NCBI GenBank assembly: GCA_009741485.1 | Contig: CM019217.1 | Coordinates: forward strand, 40,080,902-40,144,901 | DNA from: Malurus cyaneus samueli | Taxonomy: Eukaryota > Chordata > Aves > Passeriformes > Maluridae | DNA length: 64,000 bases | Direction: 5' to 3' | Shown here: piece by piece, positions 47,313-60,500 of the stretch | Position numbering within the stretch: position 1 is the first letter of the stretch | Layout of the letters: every line of letters starts with the position of its first letter | Translations under genes and position numbers: made by a program | The notes under the pieces: model-generated | Databases searched by the model: none | The model's input: only the letters and a program-made list of their open reading frames with translations | What the model was told of the DNA's origin: nothing

Positions 47313-47700
47313 GGATACCAGGTCTGTAAAAGGGCAGAAAAGATCTCTCTTTTAAGCAAGTGGACAGAAAAAAGTTTCTTAAGACGACTTTTACTCTCAG
47401 CCAAGCAAAAATGTGCAAGAATGTGTTGTTTGTGTTGTTATGAATCTGTAGACTGAAAAGGTATTGCTATTAAAATAGGTGTAATGAAAGCAAGCACAAG
47501 TGACAGGCATCATGTTAAAGTTAAATTATGGAGGTGAACGTATCACCTCTGCGTAAGTGTAATTGCACGTTGCAATGTAGTATTAATGCCATTCAAAATT
47601 CAGCAATAAAATTCATTGCACAATGTTATTTTAAACTTTTTTTCCAATAAGTGTGGTGTCTAGAATATTTGCACTTTCTTAACCACCTGCAAGAATTCAT
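47313..47700. other. intergenic, no gene recognised
   Basis: About 390 bp with one unmatched 75-codon ORF at 47229-47456 overlapping the preceding feature. Nothing recognised. Confidence 0.6.
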
Positions 47701-47702
47701 AA

Positions 47703-48335
47703 ATCATAGAATCAGAAAATGGCCTGAGTTGGAAGGGACCTTGAGGATTATCTATTTCCCAATCCCCTGCTGGAAGCAGGGACACTTTTCACTAGAGCAG
47801 ATTGCTCAGAGCTCCATCCAGCCTGGCCTTGAACACTCCCAGGGCTTGGGGCATCCATAATTTCTCTGGGTCACCTGTTCAAGTGCCTCACCACCTAAAG
47901 AACTTTTTCCCAATATCTGGTCTAAACCCGCTCTCTTTCAGTTTGAAGCCATTCCCCCTTGTCCTGTCACTACAGTCCCTGTGAAAAATCCCTCTCCATC
48001 TTTCTTGTAGCTCATTCAGGTACTGGAGGGCTGCAATTAGGTCACTTTGAAACCTTTTTCCAAGCTTAACACACCAAATTCTCTCAGCCTTTCCTCACAG
48101 GAGATGTGCTCCATCCCTCTAGTCAACTTTGTGGCATTCCTCTGGACTCATTCCAGCTGTCTCATGTCCTTTCTGTGCTGGGGACCCCAGAGCTGGGTGC
48201 AGTGTTCCAGGTGGGATCTCACCAGAGCAGAACAGAGGGGTACAATCCTTTTTCTTGTCCTGCTGGCCACACTCCTTTGGATCCAGCCCAGGATACAATT
48301 GGCCCTCTGAGCTGCAAGTTGGGTCATGACTTTCA
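47703..48335 (-). mobile_element. CR1 LINE, 3' half (end of reverse transcriptase plus 3' end)
   Basis: Starts ATCATAGAATCAGAAAATGG and TTGGAAGGGACCTTGAGGAT, the reverse complement of a CR1 3' terminus. Further right the minus strand encodes QLAAQRANCILGWIQRSVAS and LVRSHLEHCTQLWGPQHRKD, close to the conserved C-terminal part of CR1 ORF2. Less decayed than most copies here. It abuts a CR1 segment of opposite orientation at about 48336. Confidence 0.93.
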
Positions 48336-48560
48336 GGAAGCTTTTAGGAAGTGGAAACAAGAACAGGTGGCCTGGGAAGAATATGGGAAATTTTAGGGGA
48401 AGCTAGCAGCAAGGTTAGGGAAACCAAGGCTCGGTGAGAATTGAGACTGGCCAAGGATATTAGAATTGAAATCTATCCCAAACTAAGAATAGAATTCAGC
48501 AATACAGTGCTGTAGGAATAATCTCTTCTAGGGTCTTAAGGGTAACGAATATGCAGTGCT
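48336..48560 (+). mobile_element. CR1 LINE ORF2 segment, inverted relative to its neighbour
   Basis: The + strand encodes FRKWKQEQVAWEEYGKF, then AARLGKPRLGE and similar, matching the linker between endonuclease and reverse transcriptase in CR1 ORF2 (consensus like WKQGQ.WEEY followed by RKAKAQLELNLARD, from memory). It joins directly to the 3' part of a minus-strand CR1, the layout of a 5' inversion. Contains stops; the right boundary is approximate. Confidence 0.75.
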
Positions 48561-50104
48561 AACCTGCAAATCTAATGAATCATCACAACAACAACAGAAA
48601 TGCAAACTTTTTTTCAAAAGTTCTCGTATAGCTTTTAATAATTCTGGATTTTTTTTACTTTTTTATATTGGTAAGTGACTGTAGGTGCTGTGCCATTGTT
48701 TGAGCTATAGCCTTAGCTCACTCACTAAGAATTCTCTCCTGAGGAATTAAATGGATGAAATTTTAAAGATTGTTTGCACCACTGTTACCAAGATACCTGA
48801 CTCCTCTACACTTGCTGAGTGGAGTCTTAAGTGCCAATATTTCCCCTCTTGCTGTTGCTGTGCAGGTGTTGATCCAGCACAGTTAGAGATTATTGTTTGA
48901 AAGATATAACCCAATATCTTAAAGTCAAGGCATGATCGAGATTTTTTTTTTGAAGTTCATTGTTTTTACAAGCACTTTTGCAGGGGCAAATGTTGGAATT
49001 TTCTGGCTTTGTGGATACATCATTCATTACCCCTCATTAATCTCTAGCAAATATGACAGTGCTTAGTTTAAAATGTACATTCATTATTGAACCTTGCTCT
49101 TTTTTCTTGAAGGAATGTGTGTGTGATTTCTTAATGAGTCATTAATACTGGTCAAAGCAGTCAAGACTGAGTACAGTTTAACCCTTGTGCCCCAGCTCTA
49201 ATCAATCCTGTGACTACTTTTACTACTTGTCTTGTAAATTTTATCATCTTTTTCACAGGAACTGGCATTTATTTGCTATTCAGAATATAGAATAGTGTAT
49301 CAGAATTTACATTATACTGTGAATGGCACTAAATCTAAGTAGGAACAATAACTCTAATATACTATCTAATTTGAGACAGAGAGAAAAAATCAGTTTGAGA
49401 CAGTTGACCTTTTTTCTATAGCATAAGTCAAACCCAAATAGGTTTACTCACTCAATTCTTGGATGAGAATTTGCATTTGTAAGATGCCAACTAGATTGCT
49501 CTTATTTTTGCAGGTGAATGTGTTTGTATATGTTGCTCTGAATATTTTCTTAACCCTGTGATCTCAGAGGATCAAAAACTAAATAGTGAAACCCAAACCT
49601 TTTTTGGTCTCCTAACTAAAATTTTCCCTTTTATTCCTGAAATGGAGAAACCAAGTACTCACCAGTTTTTTAAAAAATACTTTGTTCTTTCTATAAGCAT
49701 TACTTCAATATTTAAAATCTTTTGTTCATAAAACTCTCATTGGCTTATTTCAGACAGTCTGAGATCGAACAAGAGTGAGCCTGATTTCATGAACGCTGAG
49801 ACATAAGTCATGAATCACGATAGGAAATTTTTCCTACAGGTTTTAACTCTGATTCAGCTGCAGAGGGCAGTTCAACACTATTAAAAAGTAGTTAGCAGTT
49901 AAACCATTTATAATTTAAGGAGAAATCATATAGAAAATAAAATCCTTTCATAAGAAAAGACGTGGGAAGCTTTGTTTTTGTAGGTAATTCTGTAGTATTT
50001 CCGTTTTGTGCTTTGAGGTGGCTACAGACAAGCAGCAAGACTGAAGGTGATCACAGGTGATGAGGGTGAGAGATTTAAATGCCAGCAAAACTCATTATTG
50101 CCTT
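48561..50104. other. intergenic, no gene recognised
   Basis: AT-rich DNA, no exon, RNA gene or repeat recognised. Confidence 0.6.
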
Positions 50105-50124
50105 TTCCTTTTTTTTAGGAGCAG

Positions 50125-50300
50125 ACCTGAATGCCTTCAAATAGTTCAGGAGCACATCTGAAAGCAGCATGAGAAGCATGATGAACTGGAAATTTTGGTC
50201 AATTCCCAGAACTATGAGATCATCAGCCTTGATGAGACTGTGGAATGCACCCCACGATGGAGTGCTGGGATGGAGGGCTGCAGGCTGGGCAGGTGAGCTG
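50125..50300 (+). mobile_element. CR1 LINE ORF2 endonuclease fragment
   Basis: In one + frame, with an internal stop, the sequence reads KHDELEILVNSQNYEIISLD, ETVECTPRWSAGMEGCRLGR. This follows the CR1 endonuclease N-terminal region (consensus like EELEILVQSQNYDIIGITET followed by W...SHDWSAGMDGYRLFR, from memory). A stop lies between the QIVQEHI and KQHEKHDE parts. Short and dead; ORFs on both strands here derive from it. Confidence 0.7.
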
Positions 50301-53300
50301 AGACAGTGGCACTTTGTACAGCCTTTGCAGTTGGTGCTGATGTGGGTGGGTGACCTGCTTATGTGCATGCCAAAGGGGTTGTGAAACACAGTCCAGGCAA
50401 GTTCTTCCCTTTTTTAGTCCCGAGCCTTGAAATAGAAGTGATGGGATTGCAGACGCGCTGGGTGCCTGCCATAGGAGGGCGATATCTTCTGTCACAATCT
50501 GTATTTTCAACCTTCACTGCAGCGCATATCAGCACCTACACTGGCAGTGTAACCAGGAATGGGGCAGAATTATCATGTGTTTCTGTGCTGGAACAATATT
50601 ATAGTAGTTAAATAAAGGGTTGCTGAGAGCAAGCCCACCCCAGGCTGCTTTCCTGTTGTTCCATTAAGATTCTGCATGGTGCTCAGCTGACACCACCTTG
50701 CTCTTTACAAGACTTTTCTGAACCAGAATCTGAACGGAAATCTGTCCCTCGCAAATATAAGGTGCTTTCAGAAAGAAGCAAAACTTAAAAAAATTGAAAT
50801 TATTTGCTAAAAATAAATTGACAGTGAAATAAGTTCAGCCACTGAGGATTCGGTTGTAATGCTTGTTTGGAATTTGCAGTTGTTAGCAGTAGACTTTAAC
50901 ACATCTTTTAAACTGTAGCTTCAGGAGAGAAAAAAACATAGTTATTTGAAAGGGTTACCTGAAGCTGAATTGATTCAAAATGTTGTGTATGTTATACCCC
51001 TGTGGTTTTCATGGAACTAAAATGAGAAGCTTCTTAAGAACATCACACTCTTTGGAGCCTCAGCACATACCTAAATTATGAGTCTGATCTAAAGCTATTT
51101 AAGATTAGTTTAAGTAGCTTTTTCTCTTTGAAGGCTATGAATTGGTCTCTTAATCTCCTTGGTGTAATTTGAAATAACTCTTTCTGTTGGAAATATCAAA
51201 ACTGAGTCTGTAGTTTTCAGGCAGTGACCATCCCATAGCTGGGGTCATACAAAAATTCATAAAGTGAAGAAACACTGATTTCTATACCAGTTTTTATTGT
51301 TATGTATAGAAGAGCATTAGCGTGTCTTCAAATGGCATCTGAGATCTTAACCAGAATTATTTTAGTATCAGTCAGCTGATTTAAATGAGCTGAAAACATA
51401 TCACACACCTTTAGTATTTCTTGTAATCAAAGAGTTTATTATGGCAAGCTGATGTTGATAAACTTGAATTTAATCTTTGCATTCATTCTAAGTAGAACAA
51501 ATCCATTATTTCTTAAGTTGTACCAACAGAAGAAAATTACAATACCCTCACGAAATGAGAGAGAGAGGTGGAAATAACCTAGCTATAGAAAGTAAGCCAA
51601 GCCGTTTTTTGGGACCACAGTTTACATAATTTGTAATTTTTTCACTTAATATATTAAAAAAGAAGATATTTGAAGTGTCAAAGTAGTATTCTTTGTGTGA
51701 GAAATAATATAAATCATTGAGTACCTGTCTTAAGAAGAGCTGGTTAAGATTTCATGTTGCACAATTAAATCAAGGTCCTTTGAAACATGAGCTGCCTGTT
51801 CTTCAACTGTGCTGTGATTTATAGCATCACACAGGGCAGAACAATTTTTCAAATTTTTCAAAGAATTCCCATGTGGACTTACAATGCCTATAAGCTTTGG
51901 CACAGCCATAATATCTACTTTTGATGCAGAATTTTCAAGTAATGAGGAATTAGCTACACCAGCACTTGTTTCTGTGTCAAATTAATTTTAACATGTGCTT
52001 TGTCTTTGCAGTCCAAGTAATTTTTGGTGGGATATTTTGGTTAGCACATTTTCTCAAAAGCAGGTTTGTGTTAAAAAGCTGATGTGAAAATAGTGATACA
52101 GGTTTCTGTGAGACACAAACCCAAGCTTTCATGCCAAAGTATGATGAGGAAAATGTAAAATGGTCAGATACACAAAGATTAGCTTCATGGCAGATGTGCC
52201 ACTTGCCTGGAGCCTCCACTTTTTCCATCCTCTGATTGCCCTGCCCTGCCTTGGGGACCTGCTGAAGTATCCCATGACTCCTGATTCAGGATTTCCACAT
52301 GAGAAATCTGTTGTACATGGGAGAATTTGTTATTCCCTATGTTGTCCTTACACACTGTTCAGACATAGCAGCAATGTCACCAGAACCTGGGAACTGAGAA
52401 ATGTCACCCTTCCTCTGCTGTGGCTGGTATAGCCACACCAGTGTCCTGGTCTGATTCTGCATATTCCTGAGTGGAATAATAGTGTTTCTGCTCAGTAAAA
52501 TCTCTCAAGGAAGTTCCATATTCTATATATAATCCAGCTACTTAACAGAGCTTGCTCACCACAATAAATCCATTAAAAATTTACATCTTTCATGCTTGCA
52601 GAAAATGGTCACATCGGGCAGTGCTCAGGTCAAGAAAAGCGGTCTGAAATAAATGGCAAAAAAAGGAAGGTGCTTTTTCCTGTTAGAGGTTTTGTCACCA
52701 GGGGTAGTGTTTAACAGTTTTATCACTATGAGTTAGTGTCAGATAGAAGGATAAGCTGGAAACAGGTAAGGAATAAAGAGTTCTTCCATACTAAATCTTT
52801 CCCCTTATTCTGCCCTTACATCATCCATGAACTGTTGATAAGGCTTGGAAAGAACAAAGGTGCTGTTCAAGAACAAAGGCTTCTTTTTATTGACTGTTTC
52901 TTGGCATCTAGGAAAGCCTTATGTTAAGATCACACAGAAGAATAACTCAGTGATAAAAAGAGATTGGATGCCTTTGTATAATATGACTTCGTTTTTCTGC
53001 ACAATTGAGATGTCAGAGATTTTTTTTTTCCTTTCATGCTACTGGTAGAATATCAGGATGAGAAAATTGTAATGTTGTAGAATGGAAACACCTGATATCT
53101 TCTACTGCTGAACATAGCTACTTTTAAACTGCTCCATGACCTATTTTATTAGAATTTTCCTCATAGAAAGTCGTGGGAGACTGTATATACTCTATATTTC
53201 CAGTATCTTAAATGTCTGAGTTTATTTGAGTTTGGGATGAAGACTGAAATGAGTGTTTATCATTTTAGTCAACTGTGGATTTGCATCCCAGTTCTGGAGA

Positions 53301-53883
53301 ACATATTTAATGGAGGAGACAAGTACTCATGTCCAGTGCTCTGTCACAAAGGTGTGGCATGCATTGGATATTTGTCCTTGAAGTAGTTTTGTTATTGTGT
53401 AGGTAATCTGAGTTTCAATACCCTGGAGAATAAATGAGGTGTTTCAGAGAGTGCTGTAACTCTAATGGTATGAAATACATCATGCATGCTAAATACTCTT
53501 TCTGCTATATTTCTCAGGTAGTAAATTATCAAAAACCTTTACAGACATGCAGATCTTCTGCCCTGCAACACAGCTTAAGCAATGTACCAAAGTTTCATCA
53601 TCATGGTGAGATGAATCTATTGGTTAGCCCATTTAAACCTAAAGGGCTTAAATGAATGGAATAGATTTTTATGTTATTCATTTTTTAAATAACAGTTGGG
53701 TTACAGAGAAGAATTAAAAAAAATAAAATTAAAAAACAGCAAGCCCAAAGAACAACCCAAACCTCGAAATAATAAAATCATAAATTAGACAACATAGTTG
53801 CAATTTAAGTGAAGTAGTCTAACAAATTCAGGCATCTTTCCCTTAACAAGTTTCTGCTGTGTTTGTCTGAATACTGATAAATC
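50301..53883. other. intergenic, no gene recognised
   Basis: Several unmatched ORFs of 60-95 codons (for example 50223-50510 minus, 52160-52432 plus). No splice-compatible exon, RNA gene or clear repeat recognised. Confidence 0.6.
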
Positions 53884-54078
53884 ATGGAATCATAGAATGA
53901 CCTGAGTTGGAAGGGACCTTTAAGATCATCCAGTTCTAATCCCCTTCTAGGGGTAGGGACACCTTTCACCAGAGCAGGTTGCTCAGAGCCCCATCCAGCC
54001 AGGCCTTGAACACCTCCAGGGATGGGGCAGACAGCTTTTCTGGGCAACCTGCAGTGCCTCACTGCCCTCACAGTGCAT
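53884..54078 (-). mobile_element. CR1 LINE 3' fragment
   Basis: Begins ATGGAATCATAGAATGACCT, then GAGTTGGAAGGGACCTTTAA and GATCATCCAGTTCTAATCCC, and runs through CAGAGCCCCATCCAGCCAGG and TCTGGGCAACCTGCAGTGCC. A reverse-complemented CR1 3' end, truncated and well preserved. The 134-codon minus ORF 53805-54209 spans it and is not a gene. Confidence 0.93.
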
Positions 54079-54079
54079 G

Positions 54080-57000
54080 TGCAGAGTATTTTTTTCCTTG
54101 TCTTCTTACAGTAAGATTTCCAGTTGGAGGGTTGATATAGTACAGGTTTAGCAGGACTTATGTTCAATGAGTTTCTTATTTTAGTGATGGCTACTGTAGG
54201 TGTAATCAAGGTTCCTGAAAGTGAAAAATATGACAGTTAAGATTACTACATGCACCATACCTTTTCAGAGATAAGGTATTTTTTATTTGCTTGCAGAGTT
54301 TTTCTTAATGTCTTTTTTTTTTTAATTCTATAGCTGTGGAATAATCTTGTCAATAAATCTCACAATAAGGATAGACGATACATTAAAATTTTAATAATAT
54401 CTGCTAAAACAAAAACAAACCACCTCCAAACTGTGACAGCAAATGCAGTGCCATCTGGGTACTATTTTAGATATGTTAGAGAAAAAAAACCTCCTGTTTT
54501 GGGGATGTTTTGAGGAGACTAGGCTAGGCGCTATGCATTGTTTTTACATCAGCTGTCTCCACAGGTTTCTGGTTTTGAGGTGTGGGACCATTAGAGGCAG
54601 CACGTTTGTATCTGTGTTTCTGTCTCCATAAGACCATTTGATAAAGCCTTCAAGCTACCTGTAGCAAGTGGTAAGAAAAGCCAGGAGATGAAAATGAACT
54701 GCTGAATTTCATGGAGTGGATGATAAAGATGAGAACTTGTCACATCAGAAAGTGCTGGGAAAAAGGAGGATTTCAGGATGAGCAAATGACTACTGCTGAG
54801 CCACTTCACTATCTGGGGGTTGTCTTGGTCTGGGCTCAGTCAGTATGAGAAATTGTTATTGTTGAATATCTCTTCAAAATAAAATCTGGATACAAACAAT
54901 TTGAAGCTGGAGAAACAATTCTTCTTCTCAGTGCTGATATACAATTTAAGAAAATATCTACCATACGAAGTTTAGGTAAGGACAGAATTTTCAGATGTGA
55001 CATCACTAAAATGTCACATTTTCACAAACAGTATTCATATGATCACTGAGTAATTTTGTTTTAATAGCTACCATATTTCAATTTATATGGAAAAATATTT
55101 TGGATCAGGATGGCAGCATCTGAAGGAAGATCTGGGCAAATTGACCAGATGTAAATTATTGGTTTCCATACATAAATTCTGGTATAGTGTAGATAATTGA
55201 ACATATAATAGTCATTATCAGCGGAAGAACAGCTATACATAAAACCCATGTGTTTCCAGAACAAGCAAAGCATGAGCCAAGATTCAAACCCTGAATATAA
55301 AGAGAAAAAAATCAAAATAAAACATCTAGGCTGAGAGCACTGTATGCAGTTTTAAAATTACCCTTAACAAGAATCTGCTACTGAAACATTTTGATTTAGC
55401 TAACACTTGAAAAACTTCTATTTTTCTGTGAATCACCACACACCGTTCCATTGTTAAAGCCTGAGCAGGATGCAGCACTGAAGAAACACTATCCTTCTTC
55501 CTGTGATTTCTGAGGGATCCTTTCAAGATGAATAATAAATGTCAGTAATTGTTTCTTACCCTATTTCGCTATTGATGTTCATTTCTTCTATTTAAGGTAT
55601 TAATTTTGTCTCATGAGAGTGCAGAGATGAAGGGTAGAATCACACCCCATATGAGCACAATTTTTGGAGTGGGTAATGATGGTGGTTATCACAGAAAAGT
55701 GTGTCCTGGCTGCATGAAATGTATTTGGACTCTTCATTCTCAGGCAGTACTGTCAGTGCAAACTGCAGGAGGAAAGAAACAACTAAATAGTATTAGTAAT
55801 AATTCTATAATTAATAATTATATGTTAATCATTATATAATAAATTATATATTATAATATAGAATAACATTATCATACAGTAATTTTATAACTGAGTTATA
55901 CTAAAAAGCAGTGATGCATTTAAACAGTTACCAATTTTAACCCAATTTTTCTGCAGCATTCAAGCACAAAATTCATGTCAGCAGGTAAAAACATACACTC
56001 TATCGTATTTCTGAATAGAAGTTAATGATAGCATAGATGACCTGTAAGTACTGCAGAAAAAAAGCCCCTCCAGTTAAATAGATGCAAATAGTACAAGTTG
56101 ATAAATGCTTAGTTTAAGAAAAAAAAGATCTTAAAATTATATAACTGGTACCAAATGGGAGTCCTGTGTGGTTAGGAGGAAAGAGAGATAGGAAACACCC
56201 AATATAAATAAAAGTAATTTAAATTTAAATCTTATGTACTTAGAGGAAGCTGTTTGAGAACTGGGGCATATGCTTTTTATGATAATCAGAAAATGTAGTC
56301 AGCTAATTAACTTTTGTCCTCATACCATGTTGAAAAAAGTAGAAAACAACATTTTTTGTAAGCTCTAGAGTCTTAAGTAATTAAAAACCATGTAAGACCT
56401 CTCCAGTACCCCTTAAAATAAAGACATAGTTCTGAATTGAAGAACTTCAGAACTTTATTAGAGAGCAACAACAAGGATTTTAGAGGCTTTCCTGTCAATA
56501 AAGAGAATTATTAGGGTTTTTTTTAATGGTCTCTTTCCCAGTAAACTTACTTTAGATGCTGCTGTGTGTCTACTTAGCTTATTTCCTATATTCCTAATCA
56601 GACAAATGCATGCTACACCATGCTCTTCCTAATGTTTGATGTATACAACATTATGGAGATTTGACACATCGTAATCCATAGCAATGAACTTTCTAATTCA
56701 GCTCGTATACACAGAGCTGTTCAGATGGCACTCTGTAACCAAGTCTTCTTTTTTATTGTCCCTTTTGAATAATTTTAATGTCATGAATATTGTTCTGTGT
56801 AGTGTTTACCCCATCACAGAAATGAAAAGTTAACTGAATTTTTTTTTTCCTCCACACTCTAAAATGAATTCTGGTGTGGCAAACTCAGATTTATCTTTTT
56901 TAGTGGGTGAGAAGTGGTGATTTTAATGTCTATTGTAGTGCTGGTATATTGAAAAAGTAAGAAAATAATTTTGTTTTGCTGAATTTTATACATGCAAATC

Positions 57001-57350
57001 TTCCCACATAATCTGTTCCTGTGAGATTCTGCTCAAAGTAAGTTTCCCTAGGCCTTTTTCACTCTGCAGCTTTGATCACTACTTGAGATTAGAAATGTAC
57101 TTTCTTCTTGGAAAAAAAATCCTTAAAATTGATTATGTATGGTTTAAGTCTAACAAATTCAGTTTTAGATATGCTGGTTTTTCTTATTATGTTTTTCTAT
57201 CTACTAGACTCCCATATCTTTAAAGATCTTTAAGCCACCTTATCGAGGGTGTGAAATAATACCTTTCTTCTTCTACTGACATCGTTTTTGTCACAAAACA
57301 GAAGACTTTTGTATATTCTTGCTTTTTCAATACTTCTTTGCAAATAGCAT
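54080..57350. other. intergenic, no gene recognised
   Basis: AT-rich, including TTA/ATA-rich DNA at about 55795-55865. Short ORFs only. No gene or RNA recognised. Confidence 0.6.
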
Positions 57351-57354
57351 TTTG

Positions 57355-57523
57355 TGTTGGAAGAGGCTCCCAAGGTCACGGCACCAAGCGTGTCTGAGCT
57401 CAAGAATGTTTGGACAATGCTCTCAGGCACAGAGTGTGACTCTTGGGGTGTCCTTTGCAGGGCCAGGAGTTGTATTTGATGATCCCTGTGGGTCCCTTCC
57501 AACCCAGGATATTTTATGATTCT
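57355..57523 (+). mobile_element. CR1 LINE 3' fragment
   Basis: Sense CR1 text: TGAGCTCAAGAATGTTTGGA, CAATGCTCTCAGGCACAGAG, GTGACTCTTGGGGTGTCCTT, GCAGGGCCAGGAGTTGTATT, GATGATCCCTGTGGGTCCCT, TCCAACCCAGGATATTTTAT, then GATTCT. The 3' end is intact and the 5' end truncated. Confidence 0.9.
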
Positions 57524-60500
57524 CCAAAATCTTTGTTGTCCTTTTCCTCATCTGAAGAATACAATTTGTTGCATCTATGTAGGATATCAATTACAGATTT
57601 GTAGATGGCTTATTTATGCATCCTAGGATATTTGTAGAGCAATTAGCTTTATACTTCACTGAATTACACTCTTTGCCATCTTACTATCTGTAAAGAGTTA
57701 AAATTTTGATGCTAAGTATCTGTAGCACTAGGGAGCAATTCTAGCACTGTCATCAGAGTGCTCTTCTGCTGCAAGAAATTTAGAAAATGAGTATACTCAC
57801 AGAGCTGTAACATACTCAGATCTGCTCAATTTCACTTTCCTTTGACCCTAGAAGGCAGATTTTCTGCCAGAGCTCCCAGACTGCAGAATTAAATTCCAAT
57901 TAGAAGATATGCTTATATAGTAATGCAATTATCTTGACTATTTAAAACAGTAAGTTTCAGTTTCTGGCACAGGAAGGTATTTCTTAGTCGAGGTGTATTG
58001 GTTTTTCTCAATTTTCAGGTATATTAATGTTTAACAGGTAATGCTTATTCAGGAGGAGGTCTGAACTGTCAGAAATGTCTGTATTGCATGGCCAATAAAT
58101 GTAGCTGAGTTCTGTTCTGAGTGACACAAACTTGTCATTTCTGCTTTAGCCACAGCACGTCTTTGGTGGTGTGCTGTGAGGATCACAGAACAAACCTAAA
58201 CTCAGAAGCTGTCACACACTCTAGCAGTCCTGTCTTTGTTGACTCCTCCTAGTGCTGATGACTTTTTTTCCAGTTGCCACCCATTTTTAGAGACTCTGTT
58301 TTAAGAATATATTCTTAAGTAGCATATTGATGGTGTAGTGCAAAACTATTGATGGTGTAGTGCAAAACACTGGCGCAGCTGTGTTTGTTTGCTTGACTGC
58401 AGTTAAAAGGGTATTTTAAATTGTGTTCAGTGTAAGCAAGGCCACATATTTTACACCAAGAATGATATCCCAAATAATTGCCCATATTTGACAATGTGAT
58501 GAAGAAAGGTATTTCTTTGCTCTTAAAAAAACTGCAAGATCTTTATAGAGTTTTACTCTGTATGCACTTGTTGTGATGATGTGAAAGATAATTAAGGCTT
58601 TACCTTAACTCAAATTGTGTTGGACTTGGAAAGTAAAACAAATTTCAGAAATTATCAGATTCTGTGGAGACAAAGCCTTCATGTTCAAGGTAAGTAAAGA
58701 TCCTTGTTTCACCTTAAGGCAGGTGCAAACCTAATCTGCTTTAGAATAAAACAGGTCAGAGAGAATTTTTCTGTAGTTTTCCAATTCCACCTCTCCATTC
58801 TGAACATCCTCATCCTTTAAGTTCTGCCAACTTGTAAGACCTAAGATGCAGATCCTAAGGTCAACAATTAGCTAGATCACCTCTTCAGAGATGTGACCTA
58901 AGGAATTAAGAGTAGAGGGAATCTCTTCATCCCCTATTGAAGCTTAATTAACGATACCTATGGAAATGGGACTTGTTGCTTTCTATAATGCAGAAGTAAA
59001 AATTGTTGGGAGAGTCTGCTCTTAAAATAAAAAGAGATTAAATAAGGAAGTCAGGTTTCTACTGATCTGAATTAAGAATCATTGGAATTAGATCTTAAAA
59101 TAAAAACACTAAAAGAAGGAGGCCAGGTGTCTACTGTTTTTAGTTTTTAAAAAAGTAGGAAAACATCACTGGCTAAACAAAGTTATTAATGGAAATAGGA
59201 AGGGAAGAAGGCACTTAAGCCCCATTTCTCAGTGGTATTTAAATATCTAGTTCTCACTAAAATGCTGTGAGTGTTATGCACCAATATAAAATATCAAAGA
59301 AGATATAAACAATATTAGTCAAATCAATTAGGTTTTTAATGTTCCACCTTCCTAAATATTTATTTAGAATGTAAACTTTTTAAATTTTATCTTCATTCTG
59401 TAGCCCTCAGAAGACTAATATTTTCTTATGCTTTCATATGCTCCTGGACAAACAAAAAGTCATCCCAAAATTATGTCCAAACTTCTCTTTTCAGCTAGAA
59501 AACTGTAATGTTGCAAATTCTTTTTCAATCACAGAACAATATTCACACAAATTCAATCTTTTCATAGGGTGATAGCAACTAGTACAGGAGAATCCCTGTC
59601 AATTATTTTCTTTTGTATGTTTTTTTCACTCCCTTCATGATGTGACTTATTTTAAAAAATACTTGTTTTTTTGAGAAGTAAAAAAAAAATTAATTGCACT
59701 AATACATTTTCTCAAAACAGAATGAAAATACATTCACATTTGCCTTCTGAAAATAACTGATGCCAAAACCTTCTCCCAGAGGATTTAAGGTATGATTTTC
59801 TCTTGAACCTCCATTCTTTTTGGAGTATTCTGCAATCAGAAAAATAATGATATAACAGATTGTGAGAGCCTGTAATCAACAAGTCAGAAAGCCACCTGTG
59901 ATAACAAGATTTAGAGTTTACTTAAGCTTTTTTTTTTTTTTTTAATCAGATAAACAGAAGGATAACTTTCTGAGAGGAAAGACCACCACTTCTTTATTAT
60001 TACTGATCTTTCATTAACACATAGAGGTCTTACAATTTTAAAAGCTGAAAGAAACAGCTAATAATTTTTTTGCTGTACTTGAATGGACTGCCTACAATAA
60101 ACAAATCATCTATAACAAATTACACTAATTCCACCTTACTATTTGTTTGAACAGCAAAAAATCATGTGTAATACAGACTTGGCTAATTGTTGAAAGTGCT
60201 TTTCTTGATTTTTCACTGCATTCTTCTGTTTCTATATATTTCATACTTGATTGGAGCAAAAGGGGAGATTATCAATCATTAAAATATTGCTCTGGGTTAT
60301 CACCTTCTGACAGCAACTTGCTGGAGTTGAACAGGGAGAATAAAAGGATCTGTGAAGTGGCTTTTATTTATTTGCTTCGTGAAACATAACCTGTGTTTGG
60401 ATGAACCTGACAGTTCGTAGCAGAATGAGCAATGAATGTAAGAGTTTATAATGCAAATAAAGCTGAAATTACAGGGCCATGGAATTTCCATCCATACAAA

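Noticed and set aside
48047..48396. Overlapping ORFs of 66-96 codons on both strands
   Set aside because: All fall in CR1 LINE sequence; the minus frame is ORF2-derived and the + frames are its shadows.
53805..54209. 134-codon minus-strand ORF, among the longest in the window
   Set aside because: Its centre is a CR1 3' fragment read in the sense direction (GLELDDLKGPFQL... text), flanked by AT-rich DNA.
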